From Bacillota bacterium (GTDB lineage: Bacteria; Bacillota; Clostridia; Lachnospirales; Lachnospiraceae): a stretch of DNA of 64,000 nt. Positions 31,329-41,929 of this stretch are shown here, one piece after another. The stretch lies in contig JAEWMT010000094.1 of the NCBI GenBank assembly GCA_023393095.1, positions 1-64,000 of the forward strand, in the 5' to 3' direction. The notes under the pieces were generated by a model. It did no database searches, was not told the origin of the DNA, and was given only the letters and a program-made list of their open reading frames with translations. Positions within the stretch are counted from its first letter, which is position 1, and every line of letters begins with the position of its first letter. A program made the translations under genes and the position numbers.

Positions 31329-33761
31329 TTACTCCTGCTCATTTGTACGTAGTTTTGATTTATATAAACCTATAATAAGCTTTCTTGTTAAAGGTATAAA
31401 GATTGAACAAATTGCTATCTGAACGAGTAGAAAGGCCCAGATTGGTAGAATATCTTTTTTACCTACGATTGCTCCCGGATTCATGGTATCCACCGCACCA
31501 TCATTACCGATTCCACCATCCGCCGGTGCTGCAGCCATGACATCCTGCTCAAAATCCTTCTTTAATTCTATCGTGTCACCATTACTATCCTCATAACTTA
31601 TTTTCAAGGTTCCTTTTGCCTTACCCTCCATATTTGGAATTACATCAAATTGTACGTTGGAGGATGCTCCTGCTTCAACATTACCAATATAATATGAACT
31701 TCCATCCGCTTTGGTAAACCCATCACCTTCCAGGGCGACTATTACATTATTCAGCGTAGCCTTACCCATGTTATAGAAGTCAAATATAAGTGTTGCGGTT
31801 CCTCCTACTGTAACACTGCCATCAAAGGATGAAATTGAAATATTATCAGCAACAGGGCGCGCATTTTCCTCTGCGTTAAGGTTTAAGGTTTCTACTTTTT
31901 TCAAACCCACTTCACCGGTCTCAGTATTCGGCTTAATTCCGTCATATTCATATTCAATTGTTAAGGTGATCGGATAAGCCTTGGTTGTAGCATCCGATTT
32001 AACCTTCATTTCAATCGTTTTTTCAACCGTCTCGCCAGGTTTCATCTTATTTATAAAGAAGCTGTTGCTTCCCTGTGTTACTGTGAAAACATTATCGGCC
32101 TGTGTTAAGGTTACCGCTATGTTTTTTGCAGTAATGGAAGCGTTGGTATTATAAATATCAAAAGTAAGATGAAAGGTTGATCCTGCTTTCAGCTCGTCAT
32201 TATCGGTCGTATATTTGCTTACGATCAGCTTGGGAATACTGCTGCTACCAGCATCATTTAAAACATCACGGACCGGTATAACTGCAGTTCCTTCTCCCCC
32301 GGTGTAGGTATATTTCAGGGATAAATTATTAAAACCTTCCGTAATACTGGTGGATACGATAAAGGGCATAGTAATCTTAACTTTACCGCCTGCCTTTAAT
32401 TTTTCTATGTATTTATATGGATCAGAATCAACCGGGATAAAGGTCGTACCTGTTAAACCATCTGCAAATAATTTAATTTCATTGGCCTCCACATTACTTT
32501 TGTTTTGAAGTGTGAAAGTAACCTGCATTTTATCACCTGCCAACGGTTTTTGGGGAGACTGTGCCACATTGCTGATTACAAGATTGGGAGTGCCGGCTGT
32601 CGTTGTTGTTGCGGTTACATCGACATATACGGTCTGTGATAAAGTATGTTTTGTATCGGCTTCATCCAAATATGTAATATCAATCACTAGACTTTTCATA
32701 CCACCGGTCGCATATTTTGATACAATTAGAGGTATTTTCACCGTCGCCTTTTTATCTTTTTTCATACTACCTGATAGTGTAATGCCATCCGAATAATAAT
32801 TTTTGATTATTCCATCCTGCGAGATACTCGATGAATTGATATTAGCTATTATCTCTTTTGCAGTACCGCTTCCGGTATTTTGTAAATCAACAGCTAAATT
32901 AAACTTATCACCAGGTTCTAGGTTGCTACCATATGTAACATTAGTAACCTTTAGATTAGATGGTGATACACTTGAGGTAAGAGTGACATTAAATTTATAG
33001 GATGAAGATAAAGAACTTCCATCTATGTTTTTATAGGTAAACCCTGCTGCCAAAGTATTTTTTCCTGTATTAGCCGTTGGAAGTATGGAAACCTGTAGAG
33101 AAATATTCTTTGCAGCTCCCGGAGCCAGATTACCAATCTTTATCCTATCTGCTGTATAATCTTTTTCCAAGACTGTTCCATAATCCATGGTCAAATATAC
33201 ACTTTTAGCAGTTATTTCACCCTCGTTTGTCACAGTAAAGGATAGCTCTGCACCACTGCCAATATTTTTATTACTAAGGGCTACTTTACTTATGGTTAAC
33301 TGCGCCGGTTCTTTTTCGTCTTGAATCTTAAAGCTGGTCGTTAATGTAAAAGTTTTATCTTCCATCGTTACATAATCATAATAATTAAAATTTATATTAA
33401 TGGGATAGTTTTTGATTTCAGCAGTCTCATTTACAGTGACATCAAATTCTAAATTTGTTACAATATTTGCTGAAATTCCAGTAACCTTGGATCCATTTAT
33501 ATTCAAAGTAGGTCTAGAAATAGTAAAGGGTGCATCCTTTGTATTAATCGTAATATTAGGAGCAACTATATAGTTCTTTGCACTAATTGGTATTTTTATA
33601 TGGGTTGTCTGACCTGGTGTTACTATTAAGTCAGTATTATCCGTGATATATACATCATCATATGTATCTGCCTTAACCTGGATCACATTACCCATATTGG
33701 TGGTTAAGATTAATGCTAAAGCGATCATCATTATAAATAATTTCTTTATTCTCATTCTCAT
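31329..33761 (-). CDS. Large secreted CARDB/COG1361-like protein with C-terminal membrane anchor
   Basis: The 810-residue protein begins with a signal peptide (KKLFIMMIALALILTTNMGN) and then has five to six beta-sandwich repeats of 110-130 residues, with recurring patterns like GDKFNLAVDLQNTGSGTAKE, GDKMQVTFTLQNKSNVEANE, GSTFHLTFDIYNTNASITAK and GGTATLIFDFYNMGKATLNN. These fit the CARDB/COG1361 type, extracellular adhesion-like domains. One helix near 775-795 anchors the C-terminus. It lies between the ATPase and permease genes, so it is likely part of the transporter complex on the outside. Confidence 0.85.
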   Translation of the reverse strand: MRMRIKKLFIMMIALALILTTNMGNVIQVKADTYDDVYITDNTDLIVTPGQTTHIKIPISAKNYIVAPNITINTKDAPFTISRPTLNINGSKVTGISANIVTNLEFDVTVNETAEIKNYPININFNYYDYVTMEDKTFTLTTSFKIQDEKEPAQLTISKVALSNKNIGSGAELSFTVTNEGEITAKSVYLTMDYGTVLEKDYTADRIKIGNLAPGAAKNISLQVSILPTANTGKNTLAAGFTYKNIDGSSLSSSYKFNVTLTSSVSPSNLKVTNVTYGSNLEPGDKFNLAVDLQNTGSGTAKEIIANINSSSISQDGIIKNYYSDGITLSGSMKKDKKATVKIPLIVSKYATGGMKSLVIDITYLDEADTKHTLSQTVYVDVTATTTTAGTPNLVISNVAQSPQKPLAGDKMQVTFTLQNKSNVEANEIKLFADGLTGTTFIPVDSDPYKYIEKLKAGGKVKITMPFIVSTSITEGFNNLSLKYTYTGGEGTAVIPVRDVLNDAGSSSIPKLIVSKYTTDNDELKAGSTFHLTFDIYNTNASITAKNIAVTLTQADNVFTVTQGSNSFFINKMKPGETVEKTIEMKVKSDATTKAYPITLTIEYEYDGIKPNTETGEVGLKKVETLNLNAEENARPVADNISISSFDGSVTVGGTATLIFDFYNMGKATLNNVIVALEGDGFTKADGSSYYIGNVEAGASSNVQFDVIPNMEGKAKGTLKISYEDSNGDTIELKKDFEQDVMAAAPADGGIGNDGAVDTMNPGAIVGKKDILPIWAFLLVQIAICSIFIPLTRKLIIGLYKSKLRTNEQE

Positions 33762-33809
33762 TATTTTTCCCTCTGCTTCCTTCCATACTTAAATTTTCAA
33801 GCTATATAA

Positions 33810-34670
33810 TTAGGATATCTCTGATAATATCTCGGTTTCAATTACTGATTGCGTACTGTTGTTTATTACTGCATTTTCCACCGTTACTCCTTCTGTAACT
33901 GTTTCTGATAAGATTGCTTCTTCTATTATCTCTTCTGTATCCTGTTTCTCCATGCTACCATCATTTTTATTCCTTATTTCTATCTCTTCAAGCTTACCGT
34001 CTGATATATGAATTATTTTATCTGCATATTCAGCTAATTTTCTGTCATGTGTTACCATGACAATTGTCTGATTATTTGTCTTTGCTATATTTTTGATTAA
34101 GTCCATAACTTCCTTTGATGTCTTTGAATCCAGATTACCGGTCGGTTCATCTGCAAATACAATCTCGGGCTTACTTACAAATGCTCTCGCTATACCTACC
34201 CTTTGTTGCTGACCACCGCTCATTTCCTTGGGTTTATGTCTTAAACGTGAACCTAACCCTACTTGTACGAGCATTTCTTTCGCAAGCTTTTTCCTTCGCT
34301 TCGTATTGACATGTTTAAATATCAGAGGAAGTTCAACGTTTTCCAGAGCAGTCATGGAGTTCATCAGATTATAGGATTGAAATACAAAGCCAAGCGTGTT
34401 CTGTCTGAACTTAGCCAAACTTTTCTCCCCCATTTTATGTATGTTCTTTCCTTTTATAATAATCTTACCAGTACTTAGTTTTTCAATCCCGGCCATAAGA
34501 TTTAATAAGGTAGACTTTCCTGATCCGGATGCCCCATAAAGGCAGCAGAATTCCCCTTTGCTAATTGTAAAACTAACATTATCTACCGCACAGATCCGTT
34601 CCTTACCCATCCTGTAGATCTTCTTGACATTCTTAACTTCAATAATATTTTCATTCATACTGCCTTCCAT
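33810..34670 (-). CDS. ABC transporter ATP-binding protein, LolD/MacB type
   Basis: The 286-residue ATPase has Walker A GASGSGKST, Q-loop FVFQSYNLMN, signature MSGGQQQRVGIAR, Walker B IVFADEPTG and the switch His in VMVTHDRKL. Residues 1-225 form the domain; the last 60 residues are an unusual Glu/Thr/Val-rich acidic tail (EEIIEEAILSETVTEGVTVE). It is the first gene of the operon with the CARDB protein, the small membrane protein and the MacB-type permease. Confidence 0.93.
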   Translation of the reverse strand: MEGSMNENIIEVKNVKKIYRMGKERICAVDNVSFTISKGEFCCLYGASGSGKSTLLNLMAGIEKLSTGKIIIKGKNIHKMGEKSLAKFRQNTLGFVFQSYNLMNSMTALENVELPLIFKHVNTKRRKKLAKEMLVQVGLGSRLRHKPKEMSGGQQQRVGIARAFVSKPEIVFADEPTGNLDSKTSKEVMDLIKNIAKTNNQTIVMVTHDRKLAEYADKIIHISDGKLEEIEIRNKNDGSMEKQDTEEIIEEAILSETVTEGVTVENAVINNSTQSVIETEILSEIS

Positions 34671-34826
34671 TTTTCACCTTCCCGACTAGGCCTGTATCAG
34701 GCATTAACTAGTATCAATGTTACACTAAAATTATTAAATAATGACTATTATATTTCTTAATTTTACCTTAAAAGTTGTTAAGTTTTATGTAATATATGGC
34801 AAGTATTTTATATAATTTATTAATAA

Positions 34827-34868
34827 AAAGGATCTGCCGTTCATTTAATAATGAGCCTGCAAATCCTT
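34827..34868 (-). terminator. Terminator after the AI-2E-family permease gene
   Basis: Minus strand AAGGATTTGCAGG pairs imperfectly with CGGCAGATCCTT around a short TCATT/AATGA inner stem and runs into TTTTATTAAT. Confidence 0.75.
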
Positions 34869-34924
34869 AATGTAATAATAAATAATTTTTCTTCTATTTT
34901 TATTTTATAATTTATTCTATATTT

Positions 34925-36175
34925 TTATTTTATATTTTTATTCTGTCTTATCATTTCGTCCGCTATTCTGATCTTAGTCGAATTCTCTTTGTTCTTAATT
35001 TCTTCCTTATGCTGCAATCTATGATTGATAAAACGTACAAATACAAGTTTAAAGTACGCACCAACCGGAACAGCTAAAAGCATACCAAGGAAGCCTCCCA
35101 CAGCACTGCCTATTATAATTGAGATGATAATGATCAAAGGATGAATTTTAATAGAGCTGCTTAACAGCTTAGGACCGATAAAATTACCATCCAATGCCTG
35201 TACTACAAACAGAGCAATCAGCGAAACAATGAGCGTTTGCATTTCTCCATTCATCAAGCACACCAAAGTTGTACTTACGTATGCCACAATCGGGCCAAAG
35301 TATGGTATTAGGTTACCGATACCGGCACAGATACCAATAACCACTGAAAACTTAACCCCGGTTACTGATAGAACCAGACTGATTAATAACATCATAACAA
35401 ACGCATCCGTAAGCTGACCTCTGATATAACCTGAGAAAACTCTATCCAGATCAAGTGCAATGGTGCTCAGTCTTTTATTTGCTTTTTCACTGAATAATGC
35501 GCGACATACTTTTCCCAGATATGATAAAAACATTTTACCATCAATCATAAAATAGCAGCCAATAATAAAACTGAAAATAAAAGTCGTCAGGTATCCAGAT
35601 ATGTTCGTTATGGAAGTCAAAGCAGATGTAGCAATATCCTTTAAATGGTTGAGTATAAAATTCGTTGCATCTGCAAAGTATTTATCAAATTCCGGTGATT
35701 GGATATTAAATTGTAAAAGCTTATCCCTCAGCGAATCATAGAATCCATCAAAGTTATTCTTATATTCCTGCGCCAGCTTTATGATATCATCAAAGCTTGC
35801 TAGTCTGATCTGATCCGTTACAGTAAAAACAAGTAAGGAAATCAGGGCTGTCGCGGCTACAAACAATATTGCAACTGAAGTGACAACAGCCCAGGTTCTA
35901 GGTGCCACAATTTTCTGAAACGGCTTTTTATCCTTTAACTTGCGGTACTCTTTCTCAAAGATATCTACGAGAGGATCCATGATATAGGCAAAAACAAAGC
36001 CTAAAATGATGGGTTTCAATACTTTGACACCCCAATTTAATTTATCACAAACTAAGGTAGCCACAATGGATATATTCTTTAGTATCAAGCTTAAAGAGTA
36101 GATGATTACTACGGTTATTATCACATACAGAGAAATCTGCAAATATTTTCTATTGATTTTATCTTTCCATTTCAT
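34925..36175 (-). CDS. AI-2E-family membrane transporter
   Basis: The 416-residue protein has about eight hydrophobic helices and the family marks VLKPIILGFVFAYIMDPLVD, a long amphipathic central region, then GQLTDAFVMMLLISLVLSVT, GNLIPYFGPIVAYVS and ALDGNFIGPKLLSSSIKIHP. Members export small molecules or ions; few have known substrates. A basic cytoplasmic tail (HRLQHKEEIKNKENSTK) ends the protein. The upstream kinase-like gene ends 10 nt before it, so they are probably co-transcribed. Confidence 0.92.
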   Translation of the reverse strand: MKWKDKINRKYLQISLYVIITVVIIYSLSLILKNISIVATLVCDKLNWGVKVLKPIILGFVFAYIMDPLVDIFEKEYRKLKDKKPFQKIVAPRTWAVVTSVAILFVAATALISLLVFTVTDQIRLASFDDIIKLAQEYKNNFDGFYDSLRDKLLQFNIQSPEFDKYFADATNFILNHLKDIATSALTSITNISGYLTTFIFSFIIGCYFMIDGKMFLSYLGKVCRALFSEKANKRLSTIALDLDRVFSGYIRGQLTDAFVMMLLISLVLSVTGVKFSVVIGICAGIGNLIPYFGPIVAYVSTTLVCLMNGEMQTLIVSLIALFVVQALDGNFIGPKLLSSSIKIHPLIIIISIIIGSAVGGFLGMLLAVPVGAYFKLVFVRFINHRLQHKEEIKNKENSTKIRIADEMIRQNKNIK

Positions 36176-36185
36176 CAGTCTGCTT

Positions 36186-36806
36186 TCATTCCCCTTTCCC
36201 GCATTCTAGAAAGCGGAAGATGCAATCTACTGAATTATCAATACCAATAAAGTCACTTTTTATTGACAGATGATAATTCTCGGCTTTACCCCATTTTTCA
36301 TCCGCATGATAATTATAGTAATTTGCTCTGCTTTTATCTGTTTTAATAATTTCTTCTTCCGCCTTGTTTTCTTTTAATCCATACAGGCTGATTGCTCTTT
36401 TCTTGCGAAATTCCAGATCTGCCCAGATAAAAACATGAACTACATTCTTGTAATCCCTTAATACATAATCCGCACACCGTCCAACTATAACACAAGGCCC
36501 TTCCTTTGCTATCTTACGTATCATATTGGATTGTGCCAGAAACAGCTGATCATCCAAAGATAAATGGGTAAAACCGACATCCGGATTACCATAGGCTCCC
36601 ATACCCATGACGATGGAATATAATAGACTATGTGTCGCTTTTTTTTCTGCATTTTCAAAGGCTTTTTCTGAAAAGCCACTTTCTTTGGCTGCCCTTGTAA
36701 TTAGTTCATTATCGTAAAACGGAATACCCAGCTTCTGAGCTAGCTTCTCACCGATTTCTCTTCCGCCGCTTCCATATTGTCTGCTAATCGTTATGATTTG
36801 ATTCAT
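36186..36806 (-). CDS. Cytidylate kinase-like protein (AAA_26 family)
   Basis: The 206-residue protein begins QIITISRQYGSGGREIGEKL, a modified P-loop, followed by the GIPFYDNELI segment and CVIVGRCADYVLR. This is the cytidylate kinase-like family common in Clostridia and distinct from the housekeeping Cmk. It is usually of unknown substrate. It precedes an AI-2E-type transporter gene in the same operon. A nucleoside-monophosphate kinase fold is confident; activity on CMP is not proven. Confidence 0.88.
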   Translation of the reverse strand: MNQIITISRQYGSGGREIGEKLAQKLGIPFYDNELITRAAKESGFSEKAFENAEKKATHSLLYSIVMGMGAYGNPDVGFTHLSLDDQLFLAQSNMIRKIAKEGPCVIVGRCADYVLRDYKNVVHVFIWADLEFRKKRAISLYGLKENKAEEEIIKTDKSRANYYNYHADEKWGKAENYHLSIKSDFIGIDNSVDCIFRFLECGKGE

Positions 36807-36945
36807 AGCATGCCCCCCTATTCAATTATGGCTCCAATCGGATACCCAAGCGAGTTTGGTATCCTCATTACACTTTTAGTATATCATAATTATATGGAGG
36901 GTTGTAGTTGTTTCTTGATAAAATTTACATTAATAATTTTTTATT

Positions 36946-39543
36946 TTACACCTCTTTAGGATTAGGTGTTGACACCCAAGTAAGTATTTTTATTTGAAGT
37001 CTCTTTCGTAAGGACAAATCCTTAGAAAGTGCTTCGCTTAAATCCTTATGAAAGTATTTTATCTCATTCAATTCATCATCCGATATGCTCTTGTTGCCAA
37101 AGCGCGCCTTTTTAACTATTTCCATAAAGGATTCAAATTTCTTCTTCTTAATATAAGGACAATGCCTTTTTACATATTCCTCACTATCATCCAGATCGGT
37201 CTTCCTATCCGGAAGGAAATTGCTTAAGGACAGAAGTTTCTCGGTCTGTGCAAATATCAACAATGCTCTCTTATTATAGTTACTTAATCCCGTGAATCTT
37301 CTGTGTTTTCTTATTTTGATTACCACAAACAGACCTGCTGCTAATACAAATAAGAAAAGGGTAATAATAAATAAGGTGTCCCGTATAGTGTTCTCCTTAC
37401 TGATCGTTGAAGAATCAGAGGATTTATCCTGTTTCGGTTTATTTTTTTCTTTATCTATTGGGGCTTTCGTCACTGTTGGAGCTGCTTTTGTAGGAACATT
37501 TGTAGGAGTAATATTATCTTTACTATTCTCGCTATTGAAATAAGTACTGGCACCGGATAAGTCATGTACCAAATCCCCATTATTCTCAATCGAAGAACCC
37601 GGAGTAAAATCTACCGGAATCCATCCACATCCATCGATATACACTTCCACCCAGGCATGTGCACTTCGATCCGTAAGCTTGAAATTAATATTTTGTAATG
37701 ATGATGTTTCACGACCATCTGGCGAATAAATGGTACCCATCTGAGTTTCATTCGTATCATTAAGAAGCTCAGTCAAATCATTAATTGCAACATATCCCTC
37801 CACATATCTGGCAGGGACATCCATCATCCTTAATATAAGCGTAGCTGCTGATGCATAGTGCGCACAATATCCTTTTTTATTGTCGTATAAGAAATATTCC
37901 ACAAAATCCTTACCCTTAGGAAGCTCTCCGGGGGAAAGGGTATATGACGTATTTTTATTTAGGTAGTCCTTAACATATGTTATTTTATCAAAAATACTTT
38001 TATCTTCTAAATCATTTTGTTTCTTTGTAAAATCCTTCTTAAGTCTGTCCAGACCTTTACTAGGTAGCTTGGTATAAACCTGATTAACATAATTACGATA
38101 GGCCTTTTCGTAATTTACGTAATCCTTGTTGGTTCCCTTCAGATTTTTCAGCAGAGAATTATTACTATTACCTAAAGCAAGGTTATAGTAATAGTTAAAT
38201 TCATAACTATTTTTTCTCTCTAACGGAGTAGCATACAAATCATCTTCATAGCGTATTTCATCAAGAAGGTTATAATTCGTAAAGTAGGGAGCATAAATAT
38301 AATTTTTATTAGCATTGATATATTTAACGGTCATTCTACTCCGAATTATATGATATTCCGGGATGGATAAATCCATCGCAGAATAAGGCTCCAGATTCTT
38401 TACCATCTGTTTTAGCAGCTGGTTCATCTGATTTACCGGCTGGAATTTATTATTAAACGTATTCTTAAGCAGTTTATCATATAACTTCCTATCCGCAGCG
38501 GTATGTCCCTCCCAACTGTCACCGGTATATTCTGTACCTACATATCCTTTTAAATAAATCCCCTCTGATAAAGAATCAAGGGGAGCCTTTATCATAAGCT
38601 GTTCCGAATTCGTATAGACTACTTTGCCGTCTTTACCAAGTTCTCCGCCGCGAAGGCCTCCTGTGGAAGTATTACTACGTTCAAATAGATTATAATCATT
38701 GAATTTAGAAGTAATATCCTCAATGGAGATATTTAAAAATGCCGACTGAACATCCGATTTCATCTGATTTAGCCCTGCTATGCTGTTATATTCCTCCTTT
38801 GGCACACAAAGCTTTAGAATAAAAAACAGTACCAGACAAAATACACTCAGCCAAACAGCCACCCTGCTGTTAATCTTATGCAGGAGCTTCAGATAATCGC
38901 CTTTTGCCGTGCGCTTTAGGGAAAAACCGGAGCGTGCCAGATATAGTGCGCAAGCAATGTATGCGATAAGATATCTCTCCTTTGGTATAACACCGAGAAG
39001 AAAACTGATTAAAACAGGAAGGAATAGAATCAGACTGGTTAGGCTGACTAACCGGTTTCTTACAATAGATATTGTCAACATAATAATCATAGGTATCAAT
39101 ATCATGATAACCAGCCGGGTTGTATCTACCTCATCGGTATAGTAATCCGCTTCATAATAGAAGCCCGTATAGTTGTAACAAGCAACTAGTCTGTCAATCA
39201 CCAAATTTTCTAATATATAAAAGCTGTTTACTAATGCAGGCAGACGGCTGAATAAATATAGTCCGTAAAAGAGAGTCGCAAAAAATAGTTTAACAAAATC
39301 ATAAGAAGGTATTATGAATAAAAGAAACATAATACCCGAACACAGAATCACTGACAAATTGACCATAAATAAATTTACCGGAATATTCAGACATTTTATT
39401 AAAATTGACCCGGTACTCCAGCTTCCAAACATGATAGCAAGAATCTGAATCGCCCTTTCCAATAACCGAAATCCCGATTTTTTCTCATCTTTAATAAAAT
39501 ATGAATTATCTATAAAAAGTCCATCCTGTTGAGCTTTATCCAA
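36946..39543 (-). CDS. Membrane-anchored transglutaminase-like protein
   Basis: The 865-residue protein has five or six N-terminal membrane helices (to about 255), a large outside region and one more helix at about 735-755, then a cytoplasmic tail. The transglutaminase core holds the triad Cys560 (NKKGYCAHYAS), His629 (RSAHAWVEVY) and Asp645 (WIPVDFTPG). This is the TgpA-like layout usually encoded with MoxR and DUF58 genes, as here. Possible roles are peptide bond or crosslink chemistry at the cell surface. The gene follows DUF58 with an 82-nt gap. Confidence 0.92.
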   Translation of the reverse strand: MDKAQQDGLFIDNSYFIKDEKKSGFRLLERAIQILAIMFGSWSTGSILIKCLNIPVNLFMVNLSVILCSGIMFLLFIIPSYDFVKLFFATLFYGLYLFSRLPALVNSFYILENLVIDRLVACYNYTGFYYEADYYTDEVDTTRLVIMILIPMIIMLTISIVRNRLVSLTSLILFLPVLISFLLGVIPKERYLIAYIACALYLARSGFSLKRTAKGDYLKLLHKINSRVAVWLSVFCLVLFFILKLCVPKEEYNSIAGLNQMKSDVQSAFLNISIEDITSKFNDYNLFERSNTSTGGLRGGELGKDGKVVYTNSEQLMIKAPLDSLSEGIYLKGYVGTEYTGDSWEGHTAADRKLYDKLLKNTFNNKFQPVNQMNQLLKQMVKNLEPYSAMDLSIPEYHIIRSRMTVKYINANKNYIYAPYFTNYNLLDEIRYEDDLYATPLERKNSYEFNYYYNLALGNSNNSLLKNLKGTNKDYVNYEKAYRNYVNQVYTKLPSKGLDRLKKDFTKKQNDLEDKSIFDKITYVKDYLNKNTSYTLSPGELPKGKDFVEYFLYDNKKGYCAHYASAATLILRMMDVPARYVEGYVAINDLTELLNDTNETQMGTIYSPDGRETSSLQNINFKLTDRSAHAWVEVYIDGCGWIPVDFTPGSSIENNGDLVHDLSGASTYFNSENSKDNITPTNVPTKAAPTVTKAPIDKEKNKPKQDKSSDSSTISKENTIRDTLFIITLFLFVLAAGLFVVIKIRKHRRFTGLSNYNKRALLIFAQTEKLLSLSNFLPDRKTDLDDSEEYVKRHCPYIKKKKFESFMEIVKKARFGNKSISDDELNEIKYFHKDLSEALSKDLSLRKRLQIKILTWVSTPNPKEV

Positions 39544-39625
39544 ATACTCACCACCATTTCTAAATTAATACAGCCATCTCATTGATTCATGACCCGTAAG
39601 ACTGTACATACGCATATCGTACAGC

Positions 39626-40843
39626 TTACAGTGCATCTGACTGCACCATATCCTGTCTTATATTTCCGATATCCATTGGCCTCAGATCAATTCCGGCGTC
39701 CTTGGACTTTAGTAACAGGTCGGTTACAAAAGCCTGATTTTCCAAGGAACGCTTTTGTCTTTTCATATATAACAATTGCCTTGAGTATGCTTTCAGTCTA
39801 GACAATGAATCGATCATAGATGCAAAAACTTCACCTGTGATCAAGATCAGATCGGAATAACTGTCATGTGTAAACTCAGCCATATAGGTAGACAATGTAT
39901 CAAGTTCTTGTGAATAAGGTTTGGCCTGTAGTAGCCCATCAATTGCCTCATATAAATCACTCTCTGCACTTATACATACTCTCCTGCAGGCTCCCAGTTT
40001 TTCATCAAACCAGGACAAATAATGCATATGCCCTTTCATCATCAGTGTGTAGGAAAGGGTTAGCGCGCATTCTAAAATTGCATCCATGTAATAAAGCATA
40101 TTCTCCGTTGCCGGTACATACATATTGACGAAGATCAGTACGGAGCAGTTCACCGGATCACTAAACTCTTTTATCATTAGCTTATCATATTTACTGCTAA
40201 GCTTCCAGTGCACTCTCTGTAGACGATCTCCCTCCCGATAGTCTCTAATTTCAAATACCTCCGAAGGATCATCCCCCTTCTTTACAGGGGAATAATTATC
40301 ACTCTCGATAAAATTACTATTCCGATTAATAATATCATTATCCTCAAGTTCATAATAAGAAGGAAGTACTGCTATCTTTATTTGGCTCTTAAACTTCCTT
40401 TTAAGGGAGAACATCTTGAAATAATCATAGAATCGTATCCCTTCCAGCGTTATCTCCATATTGCCTGAGTATTGCGATGTTAAGTTAAAAATAACCGAGG
40501 TCTTTGTTCTGGAATCCATAGAAGCACTAATCGTTTTCTTATAAATCTTCGATGAATAAGCATTTTTATACGTAATATATATTTTTATAAAAGCAACAGG
40601 AAATATAGTTGTATTATTTAACTGAATGGAGACCGGTATCTTGCCTCCCTTATTTGCCATATAAATAATTGGAACCAGTTCTGCCCTTATTCTTCCATAA
40701 TAATAGCATAATAAACCGAACAGTAAAAATGGTATCAAAAGAATTGTCAGGAAAACAACACTAATATAATACTCATTATATAAAATCGACAGTAACCCTA
40801 CTAACGCCAAAAAAATCAGATACCGCAATTTATTCCGAAGCAT
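39626..40843 (-). CDS. DUF58 domain protein
   Basis: The 405-residue protein has two hydrophobic helices at the N-terminus (about 8-50), a beta-rich region, and the DUF58 core with SDNYSPVKKGDDPSEVFEIR followed by DYREGDRLQRVHWKLSSKYD. The C-terminal half looks like a von Willebrand A-type domain without a complete metal site (VLIFVNMYVP, SDLILITGE). DUF58 proteins act as partners of MoxR ATPases. The order MoxR, DUF58, transglutaminase is conserved in many bacteria. Confidence 0.92.
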   Translation of the reverse strand: MLRNKLRYLIFLALVGLLSILYNEYYISVVFLTILLIPFLLFGLLCYYYGRIRAELVPIIYMANKGGKIPVSIQLNNTTIFPVAFIKIYITYKNAYSSKIYKKTISASMDSRTKTSVIFNLTSQYSGNMEITLEGIRFYDYFKMFSLKRKFKSQIKIAVLPSYYELEDNDIINRNSNFIESDNYSPVKKGDDPSEVFEIRDYREGDRLQRVHWKLSSKYDKLMIKEFSDPVNCSVLIFVNMYVPATENMLYYMDAILECALTLSYTLMMKGHMHYLSWFDEKLGACRRVCISAESDLYEAIDGLLQAKPYSQELDTLSTYMAEFTHDSYSDLILITGEVFASMIDSLSRLKAYSRQLLYMKRQKRSLENQAFVTDLLLKSKDAGIDLRPMDIGNIRQDMVQSDAL

Positions 40844-40861
40844 CCGTTCACCAATGCCTTT

Positions 40862-41827
40862 CTAAACATTTGCATAAATTTCTTTTGATACAATTCTTGG
40901 TTTTTTTACACTTCCCAGAATATTATCTAAGAGGTTGTCCACCGTAATATTATTAACTCTCGCTTTTGACTTTAGTATAATTCTATGCGCTGCAACATCC
41001 TTAAAGACATACCCTACATCCTCCGGAATTGCATAGCTTCTTCTATTTAAAAATGCAGATGCTTTCACCATATTCATCAAAGCAAGAGAGCCTCTCGGAC
41101 TTACTCCAAGTTCAATCATAGGATTTATTCTCGTTTGATGTACCAGTATCGTAATATATTCATAAATAGAATCATGAATATATACCTCTTCCACCTGGTT
41201 TTGCATTGCAAGAATTTCCTCTTTCTCTACAATACGTAACATATGATCCAGAGGGTTAACATTCTGGCGTTTCTTTAGAATATCAATCTCACTCCTGATA
41301 TCCGGATATCCCATGGTCAGTCTTACCATAAAGCGATCCAGTTGGGATTCTGGAAGCATCTGTGTTCCGATTGAACCAATCGGGTTCTGCGTTGCCATAA
41401 CTACAAAAGGCTTTGGAACTTCCCTTGTAACGCTGTCCACAGTTATCTTCCCCTCCTCCATAACCTCTAACAGAGCAGACTGAGTCTTAGAGGATGTTCT
41501 ATTGATCTCATCAGCCAGAAACAGATTACACATGATTGCTCCGGGTTTATATTGATAACTTTCCCCGTCCTTATTCAGTAGGTGAAAGCCAACAACATCT
41601 GTTGGTAATACATCCGGTGTAAATTGCAGACGATGGTAATCCAGAGCCATTGATTTTGAAAATGCCAATGCAAGGGTTGTCTTACCTACCCCGGGATTGT
41701 CTTCAAGTAATATATGACCCTTTGCCAATATTGCCATCAATACTTTCCCCACAATATTTTGTTTTCCTATCACAACTTTATTAATCTCATTCATTACTTG
41801 TATAATTTTAGCATCTATCGACTCCAT
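40862..41827 (-). CDS. MoxR-family AAA+ ATPase
   Basis: Start 41827 is preferred (322 residues), since AGGAAGGG lies upstream of it and nothing before the ATG at 41848. Walker A is LEDNPGVGKTTLALAF, Walker B LFLADEINRTS, followed by the MoxR marks ALLEVMEEGKITVDS, MATQNPIGS and LPESQLDRFM. The C-terminal helical lid includes GVSPRGSLALMNM. MoxR ATPases are chaperone-like and act with the DUF58 partner encoded next. Confidence 0.95.
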   Translation of the reverse strand: MESIDAKIIQVMNEINKVVIGKQNIVGKVLMAILAKGHILLEDNPGVGKTTLALAFSKSMALDYHRLQFTPDVLPTDVVGFHLLNKDGESYQYKPGAIMCNLFLADEINRTSSKTQSALLEVMEEGKITVDSVTREVPKPFVVMATQNPIGSIGTQMLPESQLDRFMVRLTMGYPDIRSEIDILKKRQNVNPLDHMLRIVEKEEILAMQNQVEEVYIHDSIYEYITILVHQTRINPMIELGVSPRGSLALMNMVKASAFLNRRSYAIPEDVGYVFKDVAAHRIILKSKARVNNITVDNLLDNILGSVKKPRIVSKEIYANV

Positions 41828-41929
41828 ATGATACGCCCTTCCTAGCATTGTAATTTCTTGTATATTATATCATAGAAATAATATATATCAAAGGATTTGT
41901 AAACCATAAGTATATTATATGTTTCAGTT

